Below are positions 39,156-48,165 of a stretch of DNA of 64,000 nucleotides, in pieces. How positions within the stretch are numbered: the stretch's first letter is position 1; each line of letters begins with the position of its first letter. The DNA is taken from NCBI RefSeq assembly GCF_003173735.1, contig NZ_CP029551.1:1851501-1915500 (forward strand), given 5' to 3'. Below the pieces are notes generated by a model, which had not been told where the DNA came from, ran no database searches, and worked only from the letters and a program-made list of their open reading frames with translations. The stretch is from Methylobacterium radiodurans. GTDB lineage: Bacteria > Pseudomonadota > Alphaproteobacteria > Rhizobiales > Beijerinckiaceae. The translations under genes and the position numbers were made by a program.

Positions 39156-39483
39156 GGCCGTGCCGGGGAGGTCTCCGGCAGCCCGCGCGGCCGGATAGGC
39201 ACGAAAGTTCCGCCCAGTGCTAGATCCGGCAACTTTCTGCCGGACGGCGGCGCATCACCAAAAGTATTTGTCGCTCGACAACCCCTTCATGTCACTGTTC
39301 GCGACAGGCCGATCAAGCAGCGCGATGGGCTCTCTGGTCGGCCTGAAGTTCGAACAAGTATAAGAACACGGTGCTAAACCCACGCTTTCTGTGCATGAGT
39401 GGCCTGCGCCGGCGCACGATTGAGCGCGCACGGGTCCGGCGCTTATCTCGGGATGCACACGCTGTTTTCCCCGAGACAACCAC
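39156..39483 (+). other. Intergenic region with nested inverted repeats before the molybdoenzyme gene
   Basis: No coding frame. Structures seen: a dyad at 39161-39180 just after lolD, a possible terminator without T tail; GAAAGTT/AACTTTC (39203-39209 with 39231-39237), which overlaps a competing hairpin CCGGCA/TGCCGG (39226-39231 with 39238-39243); and CAGGCCGA/TCGGCCTG (39305-39312 with 39338-39345). A TATAAG at 39359-39364 could be a -10 element. These may be a terminator plus a regulated leader. Confidence 0.45.
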
Positions 39484-41793
39484 ATGGACCATCCGGTCGC
39501 GTCTCCCAAGCGCTCCTCCGCGGCCGGCGGCTGGGGCGCCCTGAAGTCCTGCGGCAAGCACCTCCTCGGCAGCCGCGCGCCGCTGTCGGGCGCCCGCGCC
39601 ATGCTCAAGGCCAACCAGCCGGACGGGTTCGACTGCCCGGGCTGCGCCTGGGGCGACCCGGAGCACGGATCCTCCTTCGAATTCTGCGAGAACGGCGTGA
39701 AGGCGGTCTCCTGGGAGGCGACCGACAAGCGCACGCCGCCGGCCTTCTTCGCCCGCCACACCGTCGCAGAACTCCGCGGCTGGACCGACTATGCGCTGGA
39801 GGGCGAGGGCCGCCTCACCCATCCGATGCGCTACGATGCTGCCAGCGACCGCTACCTGCCGGTCTCCTGGGACGAGGCCTTCGCGGAGATCGGACAGGAG
39901 CTCAACGCGCTCGCCAATCCGGACCAGGCCGAGTTCTACACCTCGGGCCGGGCCTCCAACGAGGCAGCCTACGTCTACCAGCTCTTCGCCCGGCTCTACG
40001 GCACCAACAACTTCCCCGACTGCTCGAACATGTGCCACGAGGCGAGCGGCATCGCGCTCACCCAGGCCATCGGCGTCGGCAAGGGCACGGTGACGCTGGA
40101 GGATTTCGAGCGCGCCGACGCGATCTTCGTGGTGGGGCAGAACCCTGGCACCAACCATCCGCGCATGCTGGGCGACCTGCGCCGGGCCGCCGAGCGCGGC
40201 GCCCGCGTGGTGGTGCTCAATCCCGTGCGCGAGCGCGGCCTGGAGCGCTTCGCCGACCCGCAGAACACCGTCGAGATGCTGCGGGGCGCGAGCCGCCCGA
40301 TCGCCAGCCACTACCTGCAACCGCGGCTCGGCGGCGACATGGCGGCCTTCCGCGGCATGGCGAAGGCGATCTTCGCGGCCGACGACGCGGCGCTCGCCGC
40401 GGGCCGCCCCTCGCTCCTCGACCGGGCGTTCCTGGCCAAGCACACCGCCGGGCTCGAAGCGTGGCGCGCGGCCGTCGACGCGACGAGCTGGGAGGCCATC
40501 CTCGACCAGTCCGGCCTCTCGCGCGCGGACATCGAGGCGATGGCCGAGGTCTATCTCGGCGCCGACAAGGTCATCGCCACCTGGGCGATGGGCGTGACGC
40601 AGCACCGCCACTCGGTCGCGACGATCCGCGAGATCGCCAACGTTCTGTTCCTGCGAGGCCATATCGGGCGGCCGGGCGCCGGCCTCTGCCCGGTGCGCGG
40701 CCACTCGAACGTGCAGGGCGACCGCACGGTCGGCATCAACGAGAAGCCGCCGGCCGCCCTCCTCGACGCGCTGGAGCGCGAGTTCCACTTCGAGGCCCCG
40801 CGCCGGCACGGCCACAACGTGCTGGCAGCGATCGGCGCGATGCTCGACGGCTCGGCCAAGGCCTTCATCGGGTTAGGGGGCAACTTCGCCCGCGCGACGC
40901 CGGACTCCGCCCTCGTCGTGAAGGCGCTGACCTCCTGCCGGCTGACCGTGCACATCGCGACGAAGCTCAACCACTCGCACCTCGTGCCGGGCGCGGTCGC
41001 CTACATCCTGCCCTGCCTCGGCCGCACCGAGATCGACCGCAACAGCCGCGGCAAGACCCAGATCGTGACCGTCGAGGATTCGATGAGCATGGTCCACGGC
41101 TCGGGCGGCATCAACAAGCCGGCCTCGCCGCAGCTGCGCTCGGAGGTGGCGATCATCAGTGGGATCGCCGCCGCGACCGTGGGCTCGGACCGGGTCGACT
41201 GGGCCGCGCTCGCCGACGACCACGACCGGATCCGCGAGCTGATCGAGCGCACGATCCCGGGCTTTGCGGGCTACAACACCCGGGTCCGCCGGCCGCGCGG
41301 ATTCATGCTGCGCAATCTCGCGGCGGAGCGCGTCTTCGAGACCCCGGCCGGAAAGGCCACCTTCTCGGACGACGCCCTGCCCGAGGCCACCGAGCACCAG
41401 CGGGCGGCCGGCACGGGGGACACCTTCGTGCTGCAGACGTTCCGCAGCCACGACCAGTACAACACGACCGTCTACGGCTTGGACGACCGTTACCGCGGCG
41501 TCTACGGCGAGCGGCGCGTGGTGTTCGCACATCCGGAGGATCTCGCCGAGATCCGCGCCCGGCTGGGCGACCGGGTCGACATCCGGGGCACGCACCAGGA
41601 CGGCGTCGAGCGGGTGGCGGAGGATTTCCGCCTTGTGCCCTTCGACATGCCGCGCGGCGCGCTCGCCGGCTACTACCCGGAGCTGAACGTGCTGGTGCCG
41701 CTCTCGACCTTCGGGGCGCAGAGCGACACGCCGACCTCGAAGTCGGTCCTCGTCACCCTCCACGCATGCACAGACGCACGGACACACGCATGA
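39484..41793 (+). CDS. FdhF/YdeP-family molybdopterin oxidoreductase (FDH4-type formate dehydrogenase candidate)
   Basis: 769 residues. The N-terminal FDCPGCAWGDP motif is the YdeP-family form of the cluster region. The Mo-ligand position is a cysteine in SNMCHEASGIAL (C-H, as in Cys/Sec formate dehydrogenases). The molybdopterin domain has VVGQNPGTNHPRM and WAMGVTQHRHSV, and a C-terminal dinucleotide-binding domain contains TFRSHDQYNTTVYG. I associate this type with the Fdh4A subunit of methylotrophic Methylobacterium; oxidation of formate is therefore the best guess. No twin-arginine signal is seen, so it is cytoplasmic. Its stop overlaps the next start (ATGA). Confidence 0.82.
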   Translation: MDHPVASPKRSSAAGGWGALKSCGKHLLGSRAPLSGARAMLKANQPDGFDCPGCAWGDPEHGSSFEFCENGVKAVSWEATDKRTPPAFFARHTVAELRGWTDYALEGEGRLTHPMRYDAASDRYLPVSWDEAFAEIGQELNALANPDQAEFYTSGRASNEAAYVYQLFARLYGTNNFPDCSNMCHEASGIALTQAIGVGKGTVTLEDFERADAIFVVGQNPGTNHPRMLGDLRRAAERGARVVVLNPVRERGLERFADPQNTVEMLRGASRPIASHYLQPRLGGDMAAFRGMAKAIFAADDAALAAGRPSLLDRAFLAKHTAGLEAWRAAVDATSWEAILDQSGLSRADIEAMAEVYLGADKVIATWAMGVTQHRHSVATIREIANVLFLRGHIGRPGAGLCPVRGHSNVQGDRTVGINEKPPAALLDALEREFHFEAPRRHGHNVLAAIGAMLDGSAKAFIGLGGNFARATPDSALVVKALTSCRLTVHIATKLNHSHLVPGAVAYILPCLGRTEIDRNSRGKTQIVTVEDSMSMVHGSGGINKPASPQLRSEVAIISGIAAATVGSDRVDWAALADDHDRIRELIERTIPGFAGYNTRVRRPRGFMLRNLAAERVFETPAGKATFSDDALPEATEHQRAAGTGDTFVLQTFRSHDQYNTTVYGLDDRYRGVYGERRVVFAHPEDLAEIRARLGDRVDIRGTHQDGVERVAEDFRLVPFDMPRGALAGYYPELNVLVPLSTFGAQSDTPTSKSVLVTLHACTDARTHA

Positions 41794-42074
41794 CGGAAGT
41801 TGAGTTCATCGGCACGGTCGAGGAGCTGCAGCAGCGCCGCCCCGACCTCTCGCGGCTGGAGGCGGGCCTGCTCGCCGCGCCCCATCTCGGCCTCTCGCCC
41901 GACACCCGCAGCTTCGCCCGGGTCTTCGACGTGGCCCACGCCCATGTGTTGCGCGCCCTCACGCGCCTGGACGAGGCCGGCCTCGTGGCCGTGACCGAGC
42001 GCGACCCGCGCACCCAGCGCGCCCACTTCGCCCCGACCGACGAGGCCCGCACGCTCTTCGCGCAGGCGGCCTGA
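41790..42074 (+). CDS. Small winged-helix-like protein, partner of the molybdoenzyme gene
   Basis: 94 residues; the ATG shares four bases with the stop of the preceding gene. Residues about 40-88 resemble a MarR-type winged helix (SFARVFDVAHAHVLRALTRLDEAGLVAVTERDPRTQRAHFAPTDE shows helix-turn-helix followed by a beta wing). The N-terminus is TEVEFIGTVEELQQRRPD. It could be the small subunit described for FDH4 (Fdh4B) or a regulator. The tight coupling favours a stoichiometric partner. Not assigned with certainty. Confidence 0.65.
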   Translation: MTEVEFIGTVEELQQRRPDLSRLEAGLLAAPHLGLSPDTRSFARVFDVAHAHVLRALTRLDEAGLVAVTERDPRTQRAHFAPTDEARTLFAQAA

Positions 42075-42084
42075 GCCGGGACAC

Positions 42085-42111
42085 CGGCGGCGCGGGCGAC
42101 CCGTGCCGCCG
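42085..42111. terminator. Candidate terminator between convergent genes
   Basis: A 12-bp GC-rich stem with one G-T pair (42085-42096 with 42100-42111), loop CGA, lies between two convergent genes. It lacks a T tract, so strength is doubtful. Confidence 0.5.
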
Positions 42112-42151
42112 ACTTCCCGGAGACATCCCCGTCCGAGAATTCCTTGCCTGC

Positions 42152-43426
42152 CTACGACGCCGCGCGCAGGCCCGGCACCACCAGCATCTCTTCCGCCGTG
42201 TCGCAGGCCCGCGCAATGTGATCCGGGTCCGCGCGCATCCGCTCGCGCACGGCCGCGCAGGCGCGCTGGACTGCCGGGTCGCGGATGAGCTGGTCAAGCA
42301 GGCGCGCGGCCGGGGCGGGGCGAAAGGCGCGCCGGCTCAGCATCGCGCCGAGACCGAGTTCGGTGAGCCGGCGCCCCTCGTCGAAATGATCGAAGGCCAC
42401 CGGCACCACGAGTTGCGGGATGCCGGCGGCGAGCGCCTGCGCCACGGTGCCGATGCCGCCATGATGCACGAGCGCCGCGCAGCGCGGCAGCAGCGCCCCG
42501 AAGGGCGCGTAGGGCAGGTGAATAAGGTTCGGCGGCAAATTCTGGGGCACCTGCCCGGCCTGGGGCGCCAGCAGCACGCCGCGCCGCCCCATCGTCCGGC
42601 ACAGCTCCACCGCCGTCGCGAAGAAGCGCCCCCCGTGCCGCATGGCCGAGCCGTAGGTGAAGACGATGGGCGGCTCGCCCGCGTCGAGGAAGGCTGCCAG
42701 CTCCGGCGCGATCTCGGCCGCGTCGCCGAACTGGTCGACCAGCGGGAAGCCGATCTGGACCGCCTGGGCAGGCCAGTCCCGTTGCGGCGGCGTGAACCAA
42801 TCAGGGAACATCAGCAGCATCCGGGTCGGGCTGTTCCACCAGTGCCGGAGCCGGTGCACCGGCCCGAGGCCGAGCCGGGCCCGCAGGGCGTTCAGCGGCG
42901 GCAGCGCCACCGGACCGATCGCGTAGGCGTCCGCGCCCATGCCGAGCCAGTGCCGGACCCGGCCCGAGAGGAAGCGCGGAAGCGGCAGGCCGGGGAGGCG
43001 CGGCGGGGCGATCCGGCTCTCGATCAGGAACGGCATCACCTGCAGCGTCGCCATCGGCAGGTCGTAGAGGTCCTGCGCGAGCCGGGCGCCGAGCGCCAGC
43101 GGCGAGGCGATCACCACCCCGCCGCGCTCGCGCGACCAGCTCGCCCCGAGCCAGAGCAGCGTGGTCTCGGTGAGCGAGGAGACGTAGTCGAACAGCGGCC
43201 GCACCCCCCGGCGCGGGTGCCAGAGGTCGGGCGCGCGGATCAGCGCCTCGTAGTCGGCCGCCGTCCCGAGCGGCTGGAACGGCAGGCCGGCGCGCCGGGC
43301 CAGCGCCTCGAACGGTGCGGGCGCCGCCAGCGCGACGCCGTGGCCGCGCCGCGCCATCTCGGCGCCGAGCGCAATAAAAGGCAGCACGTCCCCGTGCGTA
43401 CCGACGGCCACCAGGAAGAATTCCAT
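42152..43426 (-). CDS. UGT/MGT-like glycosyltransferase
   Basis: 424 residues. The start MEFFLVAVGTHGDVLPFIALG is the N-terminal beta strand and donor-side loop of GT1 macrolide/sterol-type glycosyltransferases. The C-terminal half has IVFTYGSAMRHGG, LLPRCAALVHHGGIGTVAQALAAGIPQLVVPVAFDHFDEGRRL, the nucleotide-sugar-binding signature. The acceptor is unknown (sterol/hopanoid, lipid or polyketide). The longer frame to 43585 lacks similarity at its N-terminus; I chose the ATG at 43426. Confidence 0.85.
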   Translation of the reverse strand: MEFFLVAVGTHGDVLPFIALGAEMARRGHGVALAAPAPFEALARRAGLPFQPLGTAADYEALIRAPDLWHPRRGVRPLFDYVSSLTETTLLWLGASWSRERGGVVIASPLALGARLAQDLYDLPMATLQVMPFLIESRIAPPRLPGLPLPRFLSGRVRHWLGMGADAYAIGPVALPPLNALRARLGLGPVHRLRHWWNSPTRMLLMFPDWFTPPQRDWPAQAVQIGFPLVDQFGDAAEIAPELAAFLDAGEPPIVFTYGSAMRHGGRFFATAVELCRTMGRRGVLLAPQAGQVPQNLPPNLIHLPYAPFGALLPRCAALVHHGGIGTVAQALAAGIPQLVVPVAFDHFDEGRRLTELGLGAMLSRRAFRPAPAARLLDQLIRDPAVQRACAAVRERMRADPDHIARACDTAEEMLVVPGLRAAS

Positions 43427-43643
43427 CCTGGTGGAAACACGATCGCGTGGAATTGCCGGGCTCCCGGGCCATTTCTGCTCGAAGCCGGGCGATCTAGCAG
43501 CCGACGATGCTTCTGCAATGTGTCCATAGATCGCGTAGTACGAACGCGCATCGCTGCGTTGCACGCGCGGTGTGCGCTTCGACACATCGGAACGGGATTT
43601 TAGGATCTGCTAACCGTAAGACCAGACAGCCGAACCGCGCCGC

Positions 43644-43672
43644 TTTACTTGGAACATAAAGGGAACAATAGT
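43644..43672 (+). promoter_or_regulatory. Candidate sigma70-type promoter
   Basis: TTTACT (43644-43649) and AATAGT (43667-43672), separated by 17 bases, each match 4 of 6 consensus positions. One LexA box lies between them and the other just after, as expected for a LexA-repressed promoter. The assignment is inference. Confidence 0.45.
43652..43666. promoter_or_regulatory. LexA (SOS) box 1, GAAC-N7-GAAC
   Basis: A perfect match to the alphaproteobacterial LexA operator (GTTC-N7-GTTC read on the other strand). It lies 44 bases before the 34-codon gene. Confidence 0.75.
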
Positions 43673-43678
43673 CGCCTT

Positions 43679-43693
43679 GTTCCTGTCCTGTTC
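43679..43693. promoter_or_regulatory. LexA (SOS) box 2, GTTC-N7-GTTC
   Basis: A second perfect alphaproteobacterial LexA operator 12 bases after box 1, in the opposite orientation, ending just before the ribosome site of the small gene. Two boxes suggest tight repression. Confidence 0.75.
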
Positions 43694-43709
43694 TTAAGGG
43701 GTGCGGCAG

Positions 43710-43814
43710 ATGCTGAAGCGGATGATCCTCACCGGCATGGCGGAGTTCATGGCGTTCGGGCTCCTGTCGGTCGCGCTTGCGGCCTGGGGTGTAGCCTTGG
43801 CGCCGGTAAATTAG
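43710..43814 (+). CDS. 34-residue single-helix membrane protein, SOS-regulated candidate (SidA-like in form)
   Basis: The ATG at 43710 follows AAGGGG with 8 bases of spacing. The product starts MLKRMILTGMAEFMAF and has a hydrophobic helix from about residue 13 to 31, with a positively charged N-terminus, so it should insert as a single membrane helix. Two perfect LexA boxes precede it. A short CCGCG-TTG-CGCGG hairpin followed by a TTTT run lies just after the stop. Caulobacter SidA, a 29-residue LexA-controlled inner-membrane division inhibitor, has the same size and layout, though I cannot assess sequence homology. Function is inferred only from these features. Confidence 0.65.
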   Translation: MLKRMILTGMAEFMAFGLLSVALAAWGVALAPVN

Positions 43815-44021
43815 CGCCGCGTTGCGCGGACGCCTTTTGTTCCCTTGCTCGCGCGTTGCCCACAGGAAAGGGGCGCGGATCGCCGGTATGACGTTCGCGG
43901 CAGGGCCGGATCACGCGGCCGGGTGCCGAGAACCGTGGATATCCCCGCCGGTGCGGCGAAGCGGTGACAGACTCGCCCCACGCCTCTCGGCGATCCTGTC
44001 CGGCCACGAACAAGGTCGGTC

Positions 44022-47000
44022 ATGGCGCGTCAGCTCAAGGAGGTGGGTTACGTCCACCTCCACGTTCACTCGTCCTATTCCCTGTTGGAAGGTGCGCTGA
44101 AGGTCGGCGACCTCGTCAAGGCGGCGGCGGCCGACCGGCAGCCGGCGCTCGCGCTCACCGACACCAACAACCTGTTCGGCGCGCTAGAATTCTCCGAGAA
44201 GGCGGCGGGCTCCGGCATCCAGCCCATCGCCGGCATGCAACTCGCCGTCGCCTTCGAACAGGCTGACCCACTCGGGCGGAGCCGGGTGGAGCCCGCCAAC
44301 ATCGTGCTCCTGGCCCAGGACGAGGCCGGCTACGGCAACCTGCTACGGCTCGCCTCCCGGGCCTATTTCGACAACGCGCTCGGCGAGGCGGCGCGGGTGC
44401 GGGCCGAGGCGCTCGCCGATTCGGCCGGGGGGCTCATCGCGCTCACGGGCGGCCCCACCGGCCCCCTCGACACCGCGATCCGGGCCGGGCAACCCGAGCG
44501 CGCGCGGGCGCGCCTCGCCGCCCTCAAGGTCGCCTTCGGCCCGGACAACCTCTACGTCGAGATCCAGCGCCACGGCCTGCCGGACGAGCGCCGGGTCGAG
44601 GACGCGCTGATCGACCTCGCCGACGCCGAGGGACTCTCGCTCGTCGCGGCCAACGAGCCCTTCTTCGCCAAGCCCGACGATTTCGACGCCCACGACGCGC
44701 TCCTGGCCATCGCGGAGGGCCGCGTGGTCTCGGACGAGCGCCGCCGCCGGCTGACCCCGACCCACGGCTTCAAGACCCGGGCCGAGATGGCCGAGCTGTT
44801 CCGCGACCTGCCGGACGCGCTCCAGGCGACCGTCGAGATCGCGATGCGCTGCGCCTACCGGGTCCGCACCCGCAAGCCGATCCTGCCGAACTTCGGCAGC
44901 GTCGCCGAGGAAGGGCTCGCCGAGAGCCAGGAGGCGCAAGGTGCCGCGCTCGCGGCGGAATCGACAGCGGCGGTCGCCGAGGCGATCTCGGACGACGAGC
45001 CGACCGAGCTGCGCCGCCAGGCCGAGGCCGGGCTGGAGGCGCGGCTGGAGAAGCACGGGCCGGCGCCCGGCTTCACGCCCGAGCAGTACCGCGACCGCCT
45101 CGCCTTCGAGCTCGACGTCATCGTCAAGATGAAGTTCCCGGGCTACTTCCTGATCGTCTCGGACTTCATCAAGTGGGCCAAGGCCCACGACATCCCGGTC
45201 GGGCCCGGCCGCGGCTCGGGCGCGGGCTCGCTCGTGGCGTGGTCGCTCCTGATCACCGACCTCGATCCGCTGCGCTTCGGCCTGCTCTTCGAGCGCTTCC
45301 TCAACCCCGAGCGCGTCTCGATGCCGGATTTCGACATCGACTTCTGCGTCGAGGGCCGCGAGCGCGTGATCCAGTACGTGCAGCGCCGCTACGGCGAGCG
45401 GCAGGTCGCGCAGATCATCACCTTCGGTACGCTCTTGGCCCGCGGCGTGCTGCGCGACGTCGGCCGCGTGCTGGAGATGCCCTACGGGCAGGTCGACAAG
45501 CTGACCAAGCTCGTGCCCCAGAATCCCGCCAACCCCGTGACGCTGGCGCAAGCGATCGAGGGCGAGCCGAAGCTCCAGGCGGCGATCGAGGAAGAGCCCG
45601 TCGTCGCCCGCCTGATGGCGCACGCCCGCAAGCTCGAGGGCCTGCACCGCCACGCCTCGACCCACGCGGCCGGCGTGGTGATCGGCGACCGGCCGCTGGA
45701 ACAGCTGGTGCCGCTCTACCGAGACCCGAAGACCGGCATGCGGGTGACCCAGTTTAACATGAAATGGGTCGAGCAGGCGGGACTGGTGAAGTTCGACTTC
45801 CTGGGCCTGAAGACCCTGACGATGCTCAGGTGCTGCACCGACCTCCTGAAGCAGCGCGGCATCGACATCGACCTGGCCGCCCTGCCGCTCGACGACCCGA
45901 ACACCTACGGGCCGATGGGCCGGGGCGAGACGGTCGGCGTGTTCCAGGTGGAATCGGCCGGCATGCGCAAGGCGCTCTGCGAGATGCAGTGCGACCGCCT
46001 GGAGGACATCATCGCCCTGGTGGCCCTCTACCGGCCGGGCCCGATGGCCAACATCCCGGTCTACTGCGAGCGCAAGCTCGGGCGCGATGCCGGCAACGAG
46101 GCGAACTGGTATCCGCACCCGATGCTGGAGCCGATGCTGAAGGAGACCTTCGGCATCATCGTCTACCAGGAGCAGGTGATGGAGATCGCCAAGGTGCTCG
46201 CGGGCTATACGCTCGGCGAGGCCGACATGCTCCGCCGCGCCATGGGCAAGAAGATCCGCGCCGAGATGGACGCGCAGCGCGAGCGCTTCGTGAAGGGCTG
46301 CACCGCCAACGGGCTGACCAAGGCCAAGGCCGACGAGATCTTCGACCTGCTCGCCAAGTTCGCCGATTACGGCTTCAACAAGAGTCACGCGGCGGCCTAC
46401 GCTCTGCTGACCTACCAGACCGCCTACCTGAAGGCGAACCATCCGGTCGAGTTCCTCGCCGCCGCGATGACCCTCGACATCGACAACACCGACAAGCTCG
46501 CCGAATTCCGCCAGGACGCGCAGCGCCTGAAGATCCCGGTCGATCCGCCCTCGATCAACACCTCGGGCGAGGTGTTCGAGGTGCATGACGGGCGCATCCG
46601 CTACGCGCTCGCGGCGATCAAGGGCGTCGGCCGCGAGGCGGTGCGCGCGATCATCCAGGCGCGGGGCGACCGGCCGTTCAAGGACCTCGCCTGCCTCGCG
46701 CGGCGCCTCAACCCGCGCATGGTGAACAAGCGGGTGCTGGAGAGCCTCGTCCAGGCGGGCGCCCTCGACTGCATCGAGCCCGACCGCGCCCGCGCCTTCG
46801 CGGCAATCGAGCCGATGATGAAGCTGGCGCAGGGTGCGGTGGAGGCCGAGTCGACCGGCATCACCGACATGTTCGGCGGCGTCGTCTCGGACACGGTCTC
46901 GCTGCGCATCCCCCCGCATGAGCTCTGGCCGATGGCGGACAAGCTGAAGCGGGAATATGCCGCGATCGGCTTCTTCGTCTCGGGCCATCCGCTCGACGAG

Positions 47001-47552
47001 TACGGCGACCTGCTCGGCAAGCTGCGGGTCCAGAGCTGGGCCGATTTCTGCCGCGCGGTCCGCTCGGGGACCACCAGCGTCGGGCGCGTGGCGGCCTCAG
47101 TGCTCGACCGCTCGGAGCGGCGCACCAAGACCGGCAACAAGCTCGGTATCGTCACGCTCTCCGACCAGACCGGCCATTTCGAGGCGATCATCTTCTCGGA
47201 GGGCCTCGGGCACTACCGGGAGATCTTGGAGCCCGGAAAGCCGCTGGTTCTGCAGCTCCAGGCGAACCTGGAGGGCGAGGACGTGCGCGCCCGCATCATG
47301 ACCGCCGAGCCGCTCGACGCGGCGGTCGCCCGCTACCAGAAGGGGATGCGGATCTACCTGCGCGACGAGCGCCCGATCCAGACCGTGCAGCAGCGGCTGG
47401 CGCACCGCGGAGAGGGCGAGGTCTCGCTGATCCTGATGCTCGACGGCGCCCGCGAGGTCGAAGTGCGCCTGCCCGGCAAGTATCAGGCGACGCCGGCCAT
47501 CGCGGGCGCGCTCAGGGCGGTGCCGGGGGTGGTCCAGGTCGAGGTGAACTGA
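44022..47552 (+). CDS. dnaE: DNA polymerase III subunit alpha
   Basis: 1,176 residues, normal for the replicative DnaE1. The PHP domain starts YVHLHVHSSYSLLEGAL; the palm domain holds the catalytic aspartates in MPDFDIDFCVEGRERVIQYV; then GRGSGAGSLVAW, helix-hairpin-helix region and an OB domain (RSGTTSVGRVAASVLDRSERRTKTG). It is the chromosomal replicative polymerase. AAGG 7-10 bases before the ATG is the likely ribosome site. The 207-base gap before it separates it from the SOS-box gene, so it may not be SOS-controlled. Confidence 0.96.
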   Translation: MARQLKEVGYVHLHVHSSYSLLEGALKVGDLVKAAAADRQPALALTDTNNLFGALEFSEKAAGSGIQPIAGMQLAVAFEQADPLGRSRVEPANIVLLAQDEAGYGNLLRLASRAYFDNALGEAARVRAEALADSAGGLIALTGGPTGPLDTAIRAGQPERARARLAALKVAFGPDNLYVEIQRHGLPDERRVEDALIDLADAEGLSLVAANEPFFAKPDDFDAHDALLAIAEGRVVSDERRRRLTPTHGFKTRAEMAELFRDLPDALQATVEIAMRCAYRVRTRKPILPNFGSVAEEGLAESQEAQGAALAAESTAAVAEAISDDEPTELRRQAEAGLEARLEKHGPAPGFTPEQYRDRLAFELDVIVKMKFPGYFLIVSDFIKWAKAHDIPVGPGRGSGAGSLVAWSLLITDLDPLRFGLLFERFLNPERVSMPDFDIDFCVEGRERVIQYVQRRYGERQVAQIITFGTLLARGVLRDVGRVLEMPYGQVDKLTKLVPQNPANPVTLAQAIEGEPKLQAAIEEEPVVARLMAHARKLEGLHRHASTHAAGVVIGDRPLEQLVPLYRDPKTGMRVTQFNMKWVEQAGLVKFDFLGLKTLTMLRCCTDLLKQRGIDIDLAALPLDDPNTYGPMGRGETVGVFQVESAGMRKALCEMQCDRLEDIIALVALYRPGPMANIPVYCERKLGRDAGNEANWYPHPMLEPMLKETFGIIVYQEQVMEIAKVLAGYTLGEADMLRRAMGKKIRAEMDAQRERFVKGCTANGLTKAKADEIFDLLAKFADYGFNKSHAAAYALLTYQTAYLKANHPVEFLAAAMTLDIDNTDKLAEFRQDAQRLKIPVDPPSINTSGEVFEVHDGRIRYALAAIKGVGREAVRAIIQARGDRPFKDLACLARRLNPRMVNKRVLESLVQAGALDCIEPDRARAFAAIEPMMKLAQGAVEAESTGITDMFGGVVSDTVSLRIPPHELWPMADKLKREYAAIGFFVSGHPLDEYGDLLGKLRVQSWADFCRAVRSGTTSVGRVAASVLDRSERRTKTGNKLGIVTLSDQTGHFEAIIFSEGLGHYREILEPGKPLVLQLQANLEGEDVRARIMTAEPLDAAVARYQKGMRIYLRDERPIQTVQQRLAHRGEGEVSLILMLDGAREVEVRLPGKYQATPAIAGALRAVPGVVQVEVN

Positions 47553-47558
47553 GGGGGG

Positions 47559-48095
47559 TCAGGGGCCGCTGAGGCACGGCGTCAGCGCCGTGCGCAGGGC
47601 CCCGGTCTCGGCTTCGGGCACCGTCACGGTCGCGACGAGCGGGGCGTCGCCCTTGCGCGGGCTCCCCTGCGTCCAGACCAGCCGCGCCCCGGGCTCGACC
47701 AGGGCGACGGCGATCCCGTTGGCCGGCGTCTCGCCGCGCCGCGCCGGCTCCACGGTCAGCTGGAAGCTCGTCGCGGGCTCCGCCGCGACCGCGCCGCTGG
47801 CGCGCGCGCGGGCGGTGCGCACGCCGCCGGCGCCGACGACCCGGAACTCGCTCAGCATCGCGGTGCTGCCGCTCGGGCCCTCGAGCCCGGAGAAGTCGAA
47901 GACCGGCTCCAGATCCGCGAAGCCCGGCACGGTCAGGTCGAGCGAGACCGCGCGGGTTTTGGGCTCGCAGGCGACCCGCAGCGCCACCTCCCGGCGGAGC
48001 GCGCCGACGGTCGCGCTGCCCGCGAGATCGACCGAGGCCGCCTGGGCGGACGCTGGTATGAGGGCGAGCAGCGCGAAGGCGTATCCTGGGCGCAT
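47559..48095 (-). CDS. Secreted protein of unknown function
   Basis: 178 residues with a clear signal peptide (MRPGYAFALLALIPASAQA, cleavage after AQA). The mature part is beta-rich, with one cysteine near residue 43 and one six residues from the C-terminal end, which could form a disulphide. I do not recognise a family. It converges with dnaE, 6 bases apart. Longer N-terminal frames run into the hairpin at 48166. Confidence 0.65.
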   Translation of the reverse strand: MRPGYAFALLALIPASAQAASVDLAGSATVGALRREVALRVACEPKTRAVSLDLTVPGFADLEPVFDFSGLEGPSGSTAMLSEFRVVGAGGVRTARARASGAVAAEPATSFQLTVEPARRGETPANGIAVALVEPGARLVWTQGSPRKGDAPLVATVTVPEAETGALRTALTPCLSGP

Positions 48096-48165
48096 TCGTG
48101 AACCTCGTCGTGTCGGCCCGACGCGGGGCCCCATGTGGTTTACTCGGGTCGAGCCGCAGGGCCCC

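Noticed and set aside
39352..39367. Possible LexA box (GAAC...GAAC) before the molybdoenzyme gene
   Set aside because: The spacing is 8 bases rather than 7, and the gene has no evident SOS role.
39399..42074. An 891-codon plus-strand frame overlapping the molybdoenzyme gene in another phase
   Set aside because: The other phase carries the Mo-binding motifs and the correct length; this one is an Arg/Gly-rich shadow. Only its last part coincides with the real small winged-helix gene.
44343..46988. An 881-codon minus-strand frame
   Set aside because: Antisense to dnaE, whose catalytic motifs are unambiguous.
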